A stretch of DNA of 64,000 nucleotides from an uncultured Ruminococcus sp. (GTDB lineage: Bacteria > Bacillota > Clostridia > Oscillospirales > Ruminococcaceae): contig CANQVK010000009.1 of NCBI GenBank assembly GCA_947627275.1, positions 1 through 64,000 on the forward strand. The letters are read 5' to 3'. Shown piece after piece: positions 7,370-15,286 of this stretch. The stretch's first letter is position 1, and each line of letters opens with the position of its first letter. Made by a program: the position numbers and the translations under genes. A model generated the notes under the pieces. The model ran no database searches, was not told the origin of the DNA, and saw only the letters and a list, made by a program, of their open reading frames with translations.

Positions 7370-7644
7370 TCCAAGCCATCCATCATCTGATAAGCACAGC
7401 GGAGTGAATGCTTCACCTTATCAATGGTGGATTTTCTTTTGTTCTCGTCAACTTTCTGACATACATTTTCATCACAAATGATGTTGATTGTAATATCAAT
7501 GGCGGCGTTCGTATCATCAAGAGCAACTTCGCCGTCATCGGTAAAAAATTTTAAGTCGGTCATATTTAAAATACTGTCCCTGTTGATCAGAACAACAATG
7601 TCATTATCACTCAGACTTTTACCATTCATACTCAGTTCCAACAT
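7366..7644 (-). CDS. Unknown 92-residue protein
   Basis: Not recognised. An acidic, soluble product beginning MLELSMNGKSLSDNDIVVLI, with AGGAGG upstream of the ATG. Its stop overlaps the end of the convergent XRE gene by four bases. It follows the 117-codon gene with two bases between them, so the pair is co-translated. No motif suggests a function. Confidence 0.5.
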   Translation of the reverse strand: MLELSMNGKSLSDNDIVVLINRDSILNMTDLKFFTDDGEVALDDTNAAIDITINIICDENVCQKVDENKRKSTIDKVKHSLRCAYQMMDGLD

Positions 7645-7646
7645 AA

Positions 7647-8000
7647 TTAAGCCTCCTGTTCTTCCTCACTTGTAGAATTTTTGTGGTATCTCCTGCATCT
7701 GTATTGCAATGTGGATATCGGAATTTTGGTCTTGATATGAAGATTTCTCCAACTCATTGACTGTTTCAGTTCTGCAAGTTCACTGTCGGTGTAACGATAG
7801 TCCGCTTCGGCTCTCAACTTGTCATATTCCTGCATATCTTTTTTCAAATTATCAATTCTGTTTCCAATATCTTTCAAACTTTTCTCGGTAGTTACGCCTT
7901 GATTGGCAATGCAGTCCACCAATGCTTTACAAAGTTTATGGTTTTCTCTGCATATATGTATCACAAATTCCAGCTTATTTTCTATCTCAACTTCCTTCAT
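7647..8000 (-). CDS. Unknown coiled-coil protein with possible C-terminal HTH
   Basis: Not recognised. From the ATG at 8000 the 117 residues begin MKEVEIENKLEFVIHICREN and include a heptad-like helix (SLKDIGNRIDNLKKDMQEYD). The C-terminal region contains SELAELKQSMSWRNLHIKTK and PISTLQYRCRRYHK, which could be a small helix-turn-helix (a spacing like that in resolvase tails). The start is uncertain: AAGGGAG lies 12 bases upstream of ATG 8000, while ATG 8033 has no clear ribosome-binding site. It pairs with the 92-codon gene downstream and may be an accessory or regulatory protein of the element. Confidence 0.45.
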   Translation of the reverse strand: MKEVEIENKLEFVIHICRENHKLCKALVDCIANQGVTTEKSLKDIGNRIDNLKKDMQEYDKLRAEADYRYTDSELAELKQSMSWRNLHIKTKIPISTLQYRCRRYHKNSTSEEEQEA

Positions 8001-8069
8001 AAACCACATCATCTCCCTTCTTAAACTTAACATTCTTAAATTTAATCGTTCTTAATCAAAAACACCCCT

Positions 8070-8161
8070 CAGAATCAATTCTGACACCGTTTTCCACGGT
8101 TTTTGCAATTTTAATATCAAACTATCCTATCAATTTAATACCCCTCTTAGAATTGATTCTG
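8070..8161. repeat. Two quasi-palindromic sites in direct repeat
   Basis: Both sites carry cccctc followed by agaat-nn-attctg: at 8065-8083 (spacer ca) and 8142-8161 (tt inserted, spacer tg). Each is nearly self-complementary, and they are also inverted relative to each other. Located between the HNH-like gene and the next leftward gene, they fit paired operators or a recombination sub-site. Confidence 0.45.
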
Positions 8162-8174
8162 GGGCATTCTGTAA

Positions 8175-8840
8175 TCACTTTACCTCAAACAAATAACTCT
8201 TGCAATAATCCATCAGCATTTCAAATAAATTTTTCTTATACAATGCTAAAAGATAGCTGTCATAGGCACTAAACCTGTATACATGACCTGTTATTTCATA
8301 TAGTTCTCTTATCAGGTAGCCGTGCGAACCATTTTCTTTTGAGGTTGTCCATTCTATATTGTCAGGGTGGAAATTCATTGGAATGCCAAGTTCGATTGCA
8401 GTATAAACTGAGCCTGAACCGTCCATGACATTTGCTGACAAGTTATCATAATCTGTAGCAACACGATTGGCTGTAAAGTCATCACAAATTGCAACCAGTC
8501 TTTCAAAGGATATCATATTCCCATTAATAGACAGGAATATATGTCCATTTTCAACAAAACCTGCATTATTCTTTGAACCAACACCACCCTTGCTTGCAAG
8601 TTTTCCATTGCAGTAGTATTTTTCATATCTGCCATTGAAATACAGTATCAAGGAACTGCCATTCTTAAACTTAATCTTGTAGTAGTTGGTGCATCTGAGT
8701 ACTTGTTCAATAGATGAAATAACAATGTCTGTTGTGTTTTTATCGGACTTTGCATCAATCTGAATTTGTGCACCTCTTGCAGTGGCTGTAGTCTTTTGCA
8801 AATTCGATGCATGATTGTCATTAAACTTTTTTATCATCAT
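8175..8840 (-). CDS. HNH-like protein with altered catalytic motif
   Basis: A 221-residue protein whose second half follows the layout of phage and intron HNH endonucleases: a lead helix (FERLVAICDDF), then SANVMDG where family members have vNHiDG, then HPDNIEWTTSKENGSHG, which closely matches the terminal NLEWVT-x-EN-x-H block. The key His of NHxDG is Val here, so cleavage activity may be lost while DNA binding remains. The N-terminal half is a basic, beta-rich region without recognised homology. The start at 8840 has AGGAGG nine bases upstream. It overlaps the resolvase stop by 20 bases, so the two are coupled. It may be a decayed homing-type nuclease or a directionality or binding partner of the resolvase. 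Confidence 0.5.
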   Translation of the reverse strand: MMIKKFNDNHASNLQKTTATARGAQIQIDAKSDKNTTDIVISSIEQVLRCTNYYKIKFKNGSSLILYFNGRYEKYYCNGKLASKGGVGSKNNAGFVENGHIFLSINGNMISFERLVAICDDFTANRVATDYDNLSANVMDGSGSVYTAIELGIPMNFHPDNIEWTTSKENGSHGYLIRELYEITGHVYRFSAYDSYLLALYKKNLFEMLMDYCKSYLFEVK

Positions 8841-9411
8841 TGTTTTCTGCCTCCTTTTTGGCTCTGTTCATAATGTTGTATATGGTCGCACGAGTGACAC
8901 CTAACACTTTGGCTGCCTCGGTGACTGTCATTTCTTTCTGCTCGATATCTGCAAGAACTTCGCTCAGGATTTTCATATCGAACTCCTTTGGCTTTCTTCC
9001 ACGGTAAACGCCTTTCTGCTTGGCACAGGCGATACCCTCACGCTGTCTTTCCAACAGATTTTCACGCTCAAACTGATTAAGTGCCGCTATAATATTCAGC
9101 ATCAGCTTGCCAGTGGGACTGCTTGTGTTGTACTGCTCCTTGACACTGTAAAGGCGAACTTTCTTGCGGTCAAACATTTCAAACAGTTTCAGCAGATCTC
9201 TTACCGTCCTGCTGAGTCTTGACCAACTTTCCACGTAAACCTCATCTCCCTCCCGAACGAACTCCAGAAGCTCGCTTAATTTTTCTCTGCCCATATCCTT
9301 ACCGCTCTGCTTTTCCTGAAAAAACTTTTCAATTCCATAAGGTTTTAACAGTTCCAGCTGTCGGTCAAGGTTCTGCTCCTGTGTGGAAACTCTTACATAG
9401 GCTATTCTCAC
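8821..9411 (-). CDS. Serine resolvase/invertase
   Basis: Small serine recombinase that cuts and rejoins DNA at a res or inversion site through a phosphoserine link. Residues 3-12 contain IAYVRVSTQEQ, with the catalytic Ser in RVST. WSRLSRTVRDLL carries the conserved arginines, and FERENLLERQREGI is the family E-helix. RGRKP leads to a C-terminal helix-turn-helix (MTVTEAAKVLGVTRATIYNI). I prefer the GTG at 9411 because the family normally starts right before the IAYVRVS strand; the open frame continues upstream to ATG 9459 and beyond. About 196 residues is normal for the family. It is coupled to the HNH-like gene. It may resolve cointegrates or invert a segment of this mobile region. Confidence 0.75.
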   Translation of the reverse strand: MRIAYVRVSTQEQNLDRQLELLKPYGIEKFFQEKQSGKDMGREKLSELLEFVREGDEVYVESWSRLSRTVRDLLKLFEMFDRKKVRLYSVKEQYNTSSPTGKLMLNIIAALNQFERENLLERQREGIACAKQKGVYRGRKPKEFDMKILSEVLADIEQKEMTVTEAAKVLGVTRATIYNIMNRAKKEAENNDDKKV

Positions 9412-9442
9412 ATTCTCATCGCCCTTTCGCTTTAAATTGTAA

Positions 9443-9500
9443 AATTTGACTATACCCATATTAAACAAATCCGGTTTTCCAAAAATCTGTTTAATTTGAC
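9443..9500. promoter_or_regulatory. Possible res/operator site upstream of the resolvase
   Basis: Contains aatttgac twice in direct orientation (9443-9450 and 9493-9500) and an inverted pair ttaaaca/tgtttaa (9461-9467 and 9488-9494). Serine resolvases usually bind paired half-sites immediately upstream of their own gene, so this is the natural place for one. No perfect 28-bp crossover site is obvious. Confidence 0.3.
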
Positions 9501-9591
9501 TTGTAACCGCCATTTTTTTGACGGCTTTTTTAATATATCAAATTTATATCTTCCCTTATTTTCTATGCACTTTTTCAGGTGGAAAATAAAA

Positions 9592-9629
9592 AATCGGCTG
9601 TCATTGGGGTGGGGCAATGACAGCCGATT
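9592..9629 (-). terminator. Strong terminator of the ATPase gene
   Basis: Perfect 15-bp stem (aatcggctgtcattg/caatgacagccgatt) around an eight-base G-rich loop. On the minus strand it is followed by TTTTTTATTTT. It lies about 80 bases after the ATPase stop. Confidence 0.85.
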
Positions 9630-9711
9630 GGGGGGTGTGTTCAATTATTGTATTTGTTGGAATACAGCATAAAATCCTTCTGAATCTCAGGCAAAGTGAT
9701 TGAAACTATAT

Positions 9712-10938
9712 TTAAATCAGATTGCTCGGAATAAAACAATTATCTGCATCGATCGGCATTGGCTGCTCACACATACAAATAATACCGCCGTTACCTCGAT
9801 TCAAAGAAGCCTTGTCAATTACGCTATATTTTTTTACTTCACGGCGATCAGGCGCAGCACTCTTTTTAATCTCCAACGGGTGAATGACATTATTCTCTTC
9901 TATAAATACATCGATTTCTTTGGCATTGGAATCACGAAAATAGGTAATGTTCACCTTTGATTTTGCATAGGCATAGTTTTTCACAAGTTCCATTACCACA
10001 TAATTTTCATAATAATGTCCGCTTGCAGCACCATTACGTAAAGTGTCAGGTGTCAGCCACATAGAGAGGTATGCACAAAGTCCTGTATCGCAAAAGTATA
10101 ACTTTGGCGTTTTGCTAAGTCGTTTCAGTTCATTATTGGAATATGGTGCAAGCAAGTAAATAATATGCAGTCCCACAAGCACTTTCAGCCATTCCTTTGC
10201 TGTAGACGGTGCGATATCAGCAGACCCTGCCAAGGTTACATAGTTCACTTGTTCTGAAACAAGCGAAGCACATCCTACAAGAAATTTGCGGAATCTTACC
10301 GTGTCAGTAATTCCTCCTGCTTCCGCTACATCTCGCATCAAATAGGTATCAATATAGGAATTGAAATATTCCTGACGAAGCTCATCATCAACACCCTGTA
10401 CCTGTGGCATGCCGCCCTCCCAGATATGTTGAAACACACTGATCACATCATTTTTTGGTAGCTTTTGTTGTCTTGCTTGAAGAGTCGTCAAAGAAAAATC
10501 CAGATCAGTATCAAAAACAAGTCCTGTTTTTTCCCGTGCCGATAAACTGTACAATTCCAGTATCCCGATTCGTCCTGCAAGTGTTTCACGCACCTTTTTC
10601 ATCATTGCATACTGTTGAGAACCTGTAAGCCAGATAAGTCCCTTTTCCTCGCTTTCGTCACAAATAATTTTAATCTGTTCAAACAACTCAGGTGCTTTTT
10701 GCACTTCGTCAATCAATATTGGTGGCTTGTAGGTCTGAAAGAAAAGTACCGGATCAGACACTGCAAGTTCTCTTGCCATTGCATTATCCAGCGTTACATA
10801 AGTTCTGTTGCTGTTTCCTGCCAAATGTTTCAGCATTGTTGTTTTGCCAACTTGCCTTGCACCTGTAACAAGAACGGCTTTAAAAAAATCATTGAGTTTC
10901 AAGAACTTCCTTTCAAGTTCACGTGTAATATATGCCAT
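9712..10938 (-). CDS. AAA_14/DUF4143 ATP-binding protein
   Basis: A 408-residue cytosolic protein of the AAA_14-DUF4143 family. Walker A is VTGARQVGKTTML (about residues 24-36), Walker B is PPILIDEVQKAPEL, and the sensor-like WLTGSQQY follows. The C-terminal DUF4143 region includes KLYFCDTGLCAYL, and the closing HPLEIKKSAAPD resembles a nuclease-like D-x-n-ExK fold (EIDVFIEENN then LEIKKS). Members are common in Bacteroidales and Clostridia and are often linked to mobile DNA; their biological role is not settled. GGAGGTGCAC precedes ATG 10938. It has its own consensus-like promoter and strong terminator, so it is a stand-alone unit. Confidence 0.75.
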   Translation of the reverse strand: MAYITRELERKFLKLNDFFKAVLVTGARQVGKTTMLKHLAGNSNRTYVTLDNAMARELAVSDPVLFFQTYKPPILIDEVQKAPELFEQIKIICDESEEKGLIWLTGSQQYAMMKKVRETLAGRIGILELYSLSAREKTGLVFDTDLDFSLTTLQARQQKLPKNDVISVFQHIWEGGMPQVQGVDDELRQEYFNSYIDTYLMRDVAEAGGITDTVRFRKFLVGCASLVSEQVNYVTLAGSADIAPSTAKEWLKVLVGLHIIYLLAPYSNNELKRLSKTPKLYFCDTGLCAYLSMWLTPDTLRNGAASGHYYENYVVMELVKNYAYAKSKVNITYFRDSNAKEIDVFIEENNVIHPLEIKKSAAPDRREVKKYSVIDKASLNRGNGGIICMCEQPMPIDADNCFIPSNLI

Positions 10939-10976
10939 AGTGCACCTCCGCTTTATGAAAATATTCAACCAATCAT

Positions 10977-11005
10977 ATTTTATCATAAAATCTGGAAAAT
11001 GTCAA
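10977..11005 (-). promoter_or_regulatory. Promoter of the AAA_14 ATPase gene
   Basis: Minus strand TTGACA (11005-11000), 17 bases, TAAAAT (10982-10977), about 40 bases upstream of the chosen start. Confidence 0.75.
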
Positions 11006-11029
11006 CCTGATTCAGATGGACTTCTTCTC

Positions 11030-11598
11030 GAAATTTATTATAACAGGATCATATGACAAATATTCTGTTCAATACGCACCAGTATCACCGTGACTCTGTT
11101 TGTGATACTAATTATCCTTGTAATATTTGTGTCAGATGTACAGGGTGAAAGCATTTGTACTGAAACACATACATTGTCACCATATGTGCCGGGTGGGCAT
11201 TTTTAAATAGCGAGTGGGAATAAAAAATAAAGCTTGGAAAATGCCGTAAAATCGGCACTTTCCAAGCCTGCAAATATCTCGTGATAACAATTTGATAACA
11301 GGGAGCTAAACTGAAATGTTCTGCATTTCAGGTGGCTTAGAGGTTGGAGAATGTGCTACACCTGTGTGCGAGAGAGCCGGTGTTTGCGTCTATGGTATAT
11401 GTGTGATGTCATGATTTACCCATAAAACAAGCCGAAGGATTCTGTGTGAGTCCTTCGGCTATAATTGTTATCGTTTTTCAACAATTTCATTTGTTACTAT
11501 TGACATTATTTCCGCAATGTGGTACACTAATTACAAAAGAAATAGCCGATACGTTTCACCAATTGATTTAATGTGATTACATATATTATGGAGGGATA
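11030..11598. other. Non-coding spacer with strong hairpins
   Basis: No protein gene seen. It holds a 15-bp hairpin (11232-11246/11253-11267, one mismatch) with a T-rich flank on the minus strand. A smaller hairpin ctgaaatg/catttcag follows (11311-11331), then a perfect 10-bp hairpin agccgaagga/tccttcggct (11430-11460). A promoter for the HNH gene lies at 11500-11528. A ~30-base segment near 11167 resembles one near 12936 (see findings). Confidence 0.5.
11500..11528 (+). promoter_or_regulatory. Promoter of the HNH-repeat gene
   Basis: TTGACA (11500-11505), 17 bases, TACACT (11523-11528), about 70 bases upstream of the start codon. Confidence 0.7.
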
Positions 11599-12879
11599 AT
11601 GATGAGAGCAAGAGATTTTTCAGATTCTGTCAAGCTTAATACAATAAAGGATAATCTTAGTAAAAACAATGGGGAGATATGTTGTGCTGTTTGTGGAACA
11701 AAACTTTCATCAATACAAGAGTGTCATTTTGACCATATATTCCCTTTTGCTAAGGGAGGAAAATCTACTGCTGAAAACTGTCAAATACTTTGTACAAGTT
11801 GCAATTTAAAAAAGACAGATAAAGAACTACATGATTTTTTATTGGAAGAGAAGGCTAAACAATTTCTTATGGAGGGAACCGAAAAGATTCCGACACAAGG
11901 AATTATTACAGCTACTCCATCAGAAGAATTAGATCAATCACAAGAAAAAATGACTAAAGATAAATTTGATCAAATCATTCAACGCTTTCTAAATCAAAAA
12001 GGTGATATCCATAAGGTTGATTTTGGTCGGGAATATAATCATTTGCCTTCGATTCACTATGTAAAAAAATACTATGGAGATTTACATACACTAAAAATAG
12101 CCTTTGGAATAGAAGATTTATCAGTAAATTGGAATCGGGAGACAATTAAAACAGCTCTGGAAAAGTATATTGAGGAACATGGAGACATATTACAAAAGGA
12201 TTTAACGAAGAAGAACAATCTCCCTTCCCTTCCGTGTATATTAAATAACTATCCGGAGTATACAAGTTTCACAGATATTAAGAAGAATTTATTTCATCTA
12301 TCAGTTCAATCAAACTGGGATATTGATAGTGTAATCCAAGCCGGAAAAGAATATGTCAAAAAAAATGGAAAGATTACTGAAAGTTGCTTGCGAGCGGAAA
12401 ACAATCTTCCGACAGCACGAATCATATATAAATATTTTGAATCAATGTCTGCATACCAAGAAGCTGTTGGGTCGGATATATCATCAAAGAACAAATACAT
12501 TTCAGAAGAAGAGATTGAAAACGCTGTGAATCAGATTTTCGGTGAGCAAAAACGGGAGATTGACTCCATGAAGGCATTCTTTGAATTATTTCCATATTCG
12601 CCTTCTACAATTCATAAACGGTTTGGCTCATTTTCTGTATTCTGCCAAAAGCACGGTATAACCGTAAAAAACAGTAAAAAAGCAAAATACACAAAACAAG
12701 AAGTCGATGATGCTGTTGCAAGCTGGGTGAAAACCGGAAAAGAAATACCAGCAGCAAAAGACCTTTGCAAACTCGGACTGCCATCTATGAGTGTCATATT
12801 AAAGTATTATGAAGATTGGAAAGAACCATTTGTTTTTTATCAAAAGCTGTATAATAGATTTAGCAATAAAAAAGATTGA
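11599..12879 (+). CDS. HNH endonuclease with five homing-associated repeats
   Basis: A 426-residue protein. Residues 28-70 form a zinc-supported HNH (beta-beta-alpha metal) nuclease: CCAVC, then HFDHIFPFAKGG, an Asn in TAENC, and CTSC. The core His/Asp residues and both Cys pairs are present, so it looks catalytically intact. Residues 118-172, 178-232, 240-293, 300-353 and 364-417 are five ~54-residue repeats. Each starts with a long helix, passes through LPS-like turns and closes with a K-Y-F/Y-G/E stretch, as in the homing endonuclease-associated repeat family thought to read DNA sequence. GGAGGGATA precedes the start. It is the only plus-strand multidomain gene of the mobile region, with its own promoter, so it may be a free-standing homing or defence nuclease. 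Confidence 0.7.
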   Translation: MMRARDFSDSVKLNTIKDNLSKNNGEICCAVCGTKLSSIQECHFDHIFPFAKGGKSTAENCQILCTSCNLKKTDKELHDFLLEEKAKQFLMEGTEKIPTQGIITATPSEELDQSQEKMTKDKFDQIIQRFLNQKGDIHKVDFGREYNHLPSIHYVKKYYGDLHTLKIAFGIEDLSVNWNRETIKTALEKYIEEHGDILQKDLTKKNNLPSLPCILNNYPEYTSFTDIKKNLFHLSVQSNWDIDSVIQAGKEYVKKNGKITESCLRAENNLPTARIIYKYFESMSAYQEAVGSDISSKNKYISEEEIENAVNQIFGEQKREIDSMKAFFELFPYSPSTIHKRFGSFSVFCQKHGITVKNSKKAKYTKQEVDDAVASWVKTGKEIPAAKDLCKLGLPSMSVILKYYEDWKEPFVFYQKLYNRFSNKKD

Positions 12880-12883
12880 AGTC

Positions 12884-12912
12884 TTGACAACCGCCCAAAT
12901 CTGCGCTATAAT
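12884..12912 (+). promoter_or_regulatory. Perfect promoter with no downstream protein gene
   Basis: TTGACA (12884-12889), exactly 17 bases, TATAAT (12907-12912), starting five bases after the HNH gene stop. No open reading frame of note follows for 560 bases; a terminator lies at 13139-13171. This is the main evidence for a small RNA. Confidence 0.75.
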
Positions 12913-12918
12913 ACCAAT

Positions 12919-13171
12919 TAAGGAACAAGCCACCAGGCACACATTGTCTCCATAAGTCGCACGGTGAGTTATCGAATGCGCTAACAAAATGATAACAGAG
13001 CATCAGCGGACGAATATACTACAGAGCAAATTGTATAACTGAGATACTACGGCTCAAATTTCCTAAACAAATTTGTTTAATTAAGAAGCTGGTTTGAGGA
13101 GTGGGAATGATCTCATATAAAGAAAATCTTTAAAAATCGCTTTTGGCATTTAATGTCAAAAGCAATTTTAT
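12919..13171 (+). ncRNA. Candidate small RNA of about 250 nt
   Basis: Predicted transcript from the consensus promoter at 12884-12912 to the terminator at 13139-13171. No translated frame with a ribosome-binding site is apparent, and GAGGAGTGGGAATG near 13100 is not followed by a useful frame. It could be a regulatory or antisense RNA of the element, or a leader. No known RNA family is recognised by eye. Confidence 0.4.
13139..13171 (+). terminator. Intrinsic terminator of the candidate small RNA
   Basis: GCTTTTGGCAT (13139-13149), loop tta, ATGTCAAAAGC (13153-13163), giving an 11-bp stem with one G-U pair, followed by aattttat. Confidence 0.65.
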
Positions 13172-13177
13172 ACTGAT

Positions 13178-13282
13178 CCCCGAAATGTTGATAGATAAAA
13201 TTGTGAGCAGAAATTTTGTCAGGCAAGGCAAACACCGCATGACGGAAATTATGCCGCAAGTTTATCTATTGTTATTTTGGGG
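13178..13282. repeat. Imperfect terminal inverted repeat element (MITE-like)
   Basis: Ends ccccgaaatgttgatagataaa and, inverted, tttatctattgttattttgggg; about 16 of 22 positions pair. The interior has further short self-complementary stretches (ttttgtcaggcaaggc). It looks like a small non-autonomous element or decayed hairpin. No coding content. Confidence 0.35.
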
Positions 13283-13327
13283 TTAGTATTATTTCACTTA
13301 AATTTTGGATAGCGATAAAATATCGCC

Positions 13328-13397
13328 CCTGCTCGCTTCGGCTTGCAGGTTTTTTATACTCTGCAACTTAAACGAAAATTTGACCACGGTCAAATTT
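13328..13397 (+). terminator. Two hairpins upstream of glgB
   Basis: The first is cctgc/gcagg (13328-13349) followed by seven T residues, a weak terminator on the plus strand. The second is a perfect aaatttgacc/ggtcaaattt inverted repeat (13376-13397) followed by tttt. Together they insulate glgB from the mobile region; the second could also be an operator, since it lies just before the glgB promoter. Confidence 0.5.
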
Positions 13398-13420
13398 TTA
13401 CATAAGACAAAAAATGTCTA

Positions 13421-13449
13421 TTGATTTTTTCGGATTATTGCCTTATAAT
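13421..13449 (+). promoter_or_regulatory. glgB promoter
   Basis: TTGATT (13421-13426), 17 bases, TATAAT (13444-13449), 31 bases upstream of the glgB start. Confidence 0.7.
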
Positions 13450-13480
13450 AATTATAATCAATGATAGAAGGGCGATAAAA

Positions 13481-15271
13481 ATGAATTACTCTGAATTTTA
13501 CAAAGGAAATTGCTTTGACGCTTACGAATACTTCGGCGCTCATACCGATGCAAATGGCACGATGTTTCGCACCTATGCGCCAAACGCTTCAAAGGTGTCC
13601 CTGATAGGAGACTTTACGGACTGGAAAGAGGAGCTTCCGATGCACCCTGTATACGATGGAAAATTTTACGAGCTTTATTTCCCGATGGCAAAGGCAGGAA
13701 TGCGCTATAAATATCGTATATACGATAAAAAAGGCGGATATATTGATCACAGCGACCCCTACGGCTTCGGCAGCGAGCTTCGTCCGGGAACATGCTCCGT
13801 GATACGTGATATGACGTATAAATTCGGTGATTCCGCTTGGATGAAGTCACGTACAGACTGCCGTATCAGACCGCTCAATATATATGAAGTTCATCTGGGT
13901 TCATGGAGAAAGCCCGAAAACGGCGAATGCGAATGGTACAGCTATGCCGAGGTAGCCGACGAGCTGACAGACTACGTTATCGAAAACGGCTTTAATTATA
14001 TTGAATTTATGCCTCTCAGCGAACATCCCTGCGATGAATCGTGGGGGTATCAGATAACGGGCTTTTTTGCACCTACTTCACGCTACGGAACTCCCGTACA
14101 GCTCATGGAGCTTGTAGATAAATGCCATAAAAAGGGTATAGGCGTTATTATCGACTTCGTTCCCGTTCACTTTGCGGTCGATCACTACGGACTTACCGAA
14201 TACGACGGCACAAAGCTTTACGAATACCCGTTTGACGATGTCGGCTACAATGAATGGGGAAGCCGTAATTTCAATCATTCGCTTGGCGAAGCGCGTTCAT
14301 TTCTTCAATCCGCCGCCAACTACTGGCTGGAGGCGTACCACTTTGACGGGATACGCATTGACGCTGTTCGCAATCTCATTTACTGGCAGGGTAACGAAAA
14401 CAGAGGACTGAACACGCCTGCTATCGAGTTCCTCAAAAATATGAACACAGGGCTTAAAAAGCGTCACCCGACCGCAATTCTGGCGGCGGAGGATTCATCG
14501 GCATATCCGAATGTAACGACTTCGGTTGAAAACGGCGGTCTTGGCTTTGACTACAAATGGGATCTCGGCTGGATGCACGATACCCTCGAATACTTCCAGA
14601 CGCCGCCCATGTACCGCAGCCGCGATTATCACAAGCTTACTTTTTCAATGATCTATTTTTATAACGAACGCTTTATACTGCCCCTTTCACATGACGAGGT
14701 AGTACACGGAAAAGCGACTATACTGCAAAAAATGAACGGCGGCTACGAAGAAAAATTCCCTCAGGCGCGAGCGCTGTACTTGTACATGGCGGCGCACCCG
14801 GGGAAAATGCTTACATTTATGGGCAGCGAATTCGGTCAGCTGCGTGAATGGGACGAAAAACGTCAGCAGGACTGGGATATGCTGAAATATCCGCGTCACG
14901 ACGCTTTCCGTGAGTTTGTGAGAGCTGTGAATCGGCTTTATCTAAGCTGTTCCGCGCTTCATTACGACTGCGATCCGCTGAATTTCGAGTGGTCGGACTG
15001 CAATTCTGCCGACAGGTGCATGTACGCGATCCGCCGAAAAAGCGGAAAAGGAGACGTGCTTGCGGTGTTTAATTTTTCCGATTGGATGCAGTTCGACTAT
15101 ACGGTAAAGATAGGGTCGGACTGGAAAGAAACTCTCCTTATTGATTCCGACTGGAACAGCTTCGGCGGCGATACCAAGGACGCCGAAACGCAGTATACAA
15201 GGACCTGCGACAGCCTTGTCATGGACGTTCCGCCTTTCAGCGGAAGAATGTTTTTCTTAACTCTTAATTGA
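13481..15271 (+). CDS. glgB: 1,4-alpha-glucan branching enzyme
   Basis: Glycogen branching enzyme (GH13), which cuts alpha-1,4-glucan chains and transfers them to form alpha-1,6 branches in the cytoplasm. The N-terminal CBM48 domain (about residues 20-100, FRTYAPNASKVSLIGDFTDW) is followed by the catalytic barrel. FDGIRIDAVRNL holds the nucleophile Asp, ILAAEDSS the acid/base Glu, and LPLSHDEVVHGK the third carboxylate. At 596 residues it is somewhat shorter than the usual 630-730 because the extra N1 domain is missing. ATG 13481 follows AAGGGCGATAAAA. It has its own promoter and no other glycogen gene sits beside it; it marks the return to chromosomal backbone after the mobile region. Confidence 0.92.
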   Translation: MNYSEFYKGNCFDAYEYFGAHTDANGTMFRTYAPNASKVSLIGDFTDWKEELPMHPVYDGKFYELYFPMAKAGMRYKYRIYDKKGGYIDHSDPYGFGSELRPGTCSVIRDMTYKFGDSAWMKSRTDCRIRPLNIYEVHLGSWRKPENGECEWYSYAEVADELTDYVIENGFNYIEFMPLSEHPCDESWGYQITGFFAPTSRYGTPVQLMELVDKCHKKGIGVIIDFVPVHFAVDHYGLTEYDGTKLYEYPFDDVGYNEWGSRNFNHSLGEARSFLQSAANYWLEAYHFDGIRIDAVRNLIYWQGNENRGLNTPAIEFLKNMNTGLKKRHPTAILAAEDSSAYPNVTTSVENGGLGFDYKWDLGWMHDTLEYFQTPPMYRSRDYHKLTFSMIYFYNERFILPLSHDEVVHGKATILQKMNGGYEEKFPQARALYLYMAAHPGKMLTFMGSEFGQLREWDEKRQQDWDMLKYPRHDAFREFVRAVNRLYLSCSALHYDCDPLNFEWSDCNSADRCMYAIRRKSGKGDVLAVFNFSDWMQFDYTVKIGSDWKETLLIDSDWNSFGGDTKDAETQYTRTCDSLVMDVPPFSGRMFFLTLN

Positions 15272-15286
15272 GTTGATGCCGTCAGG

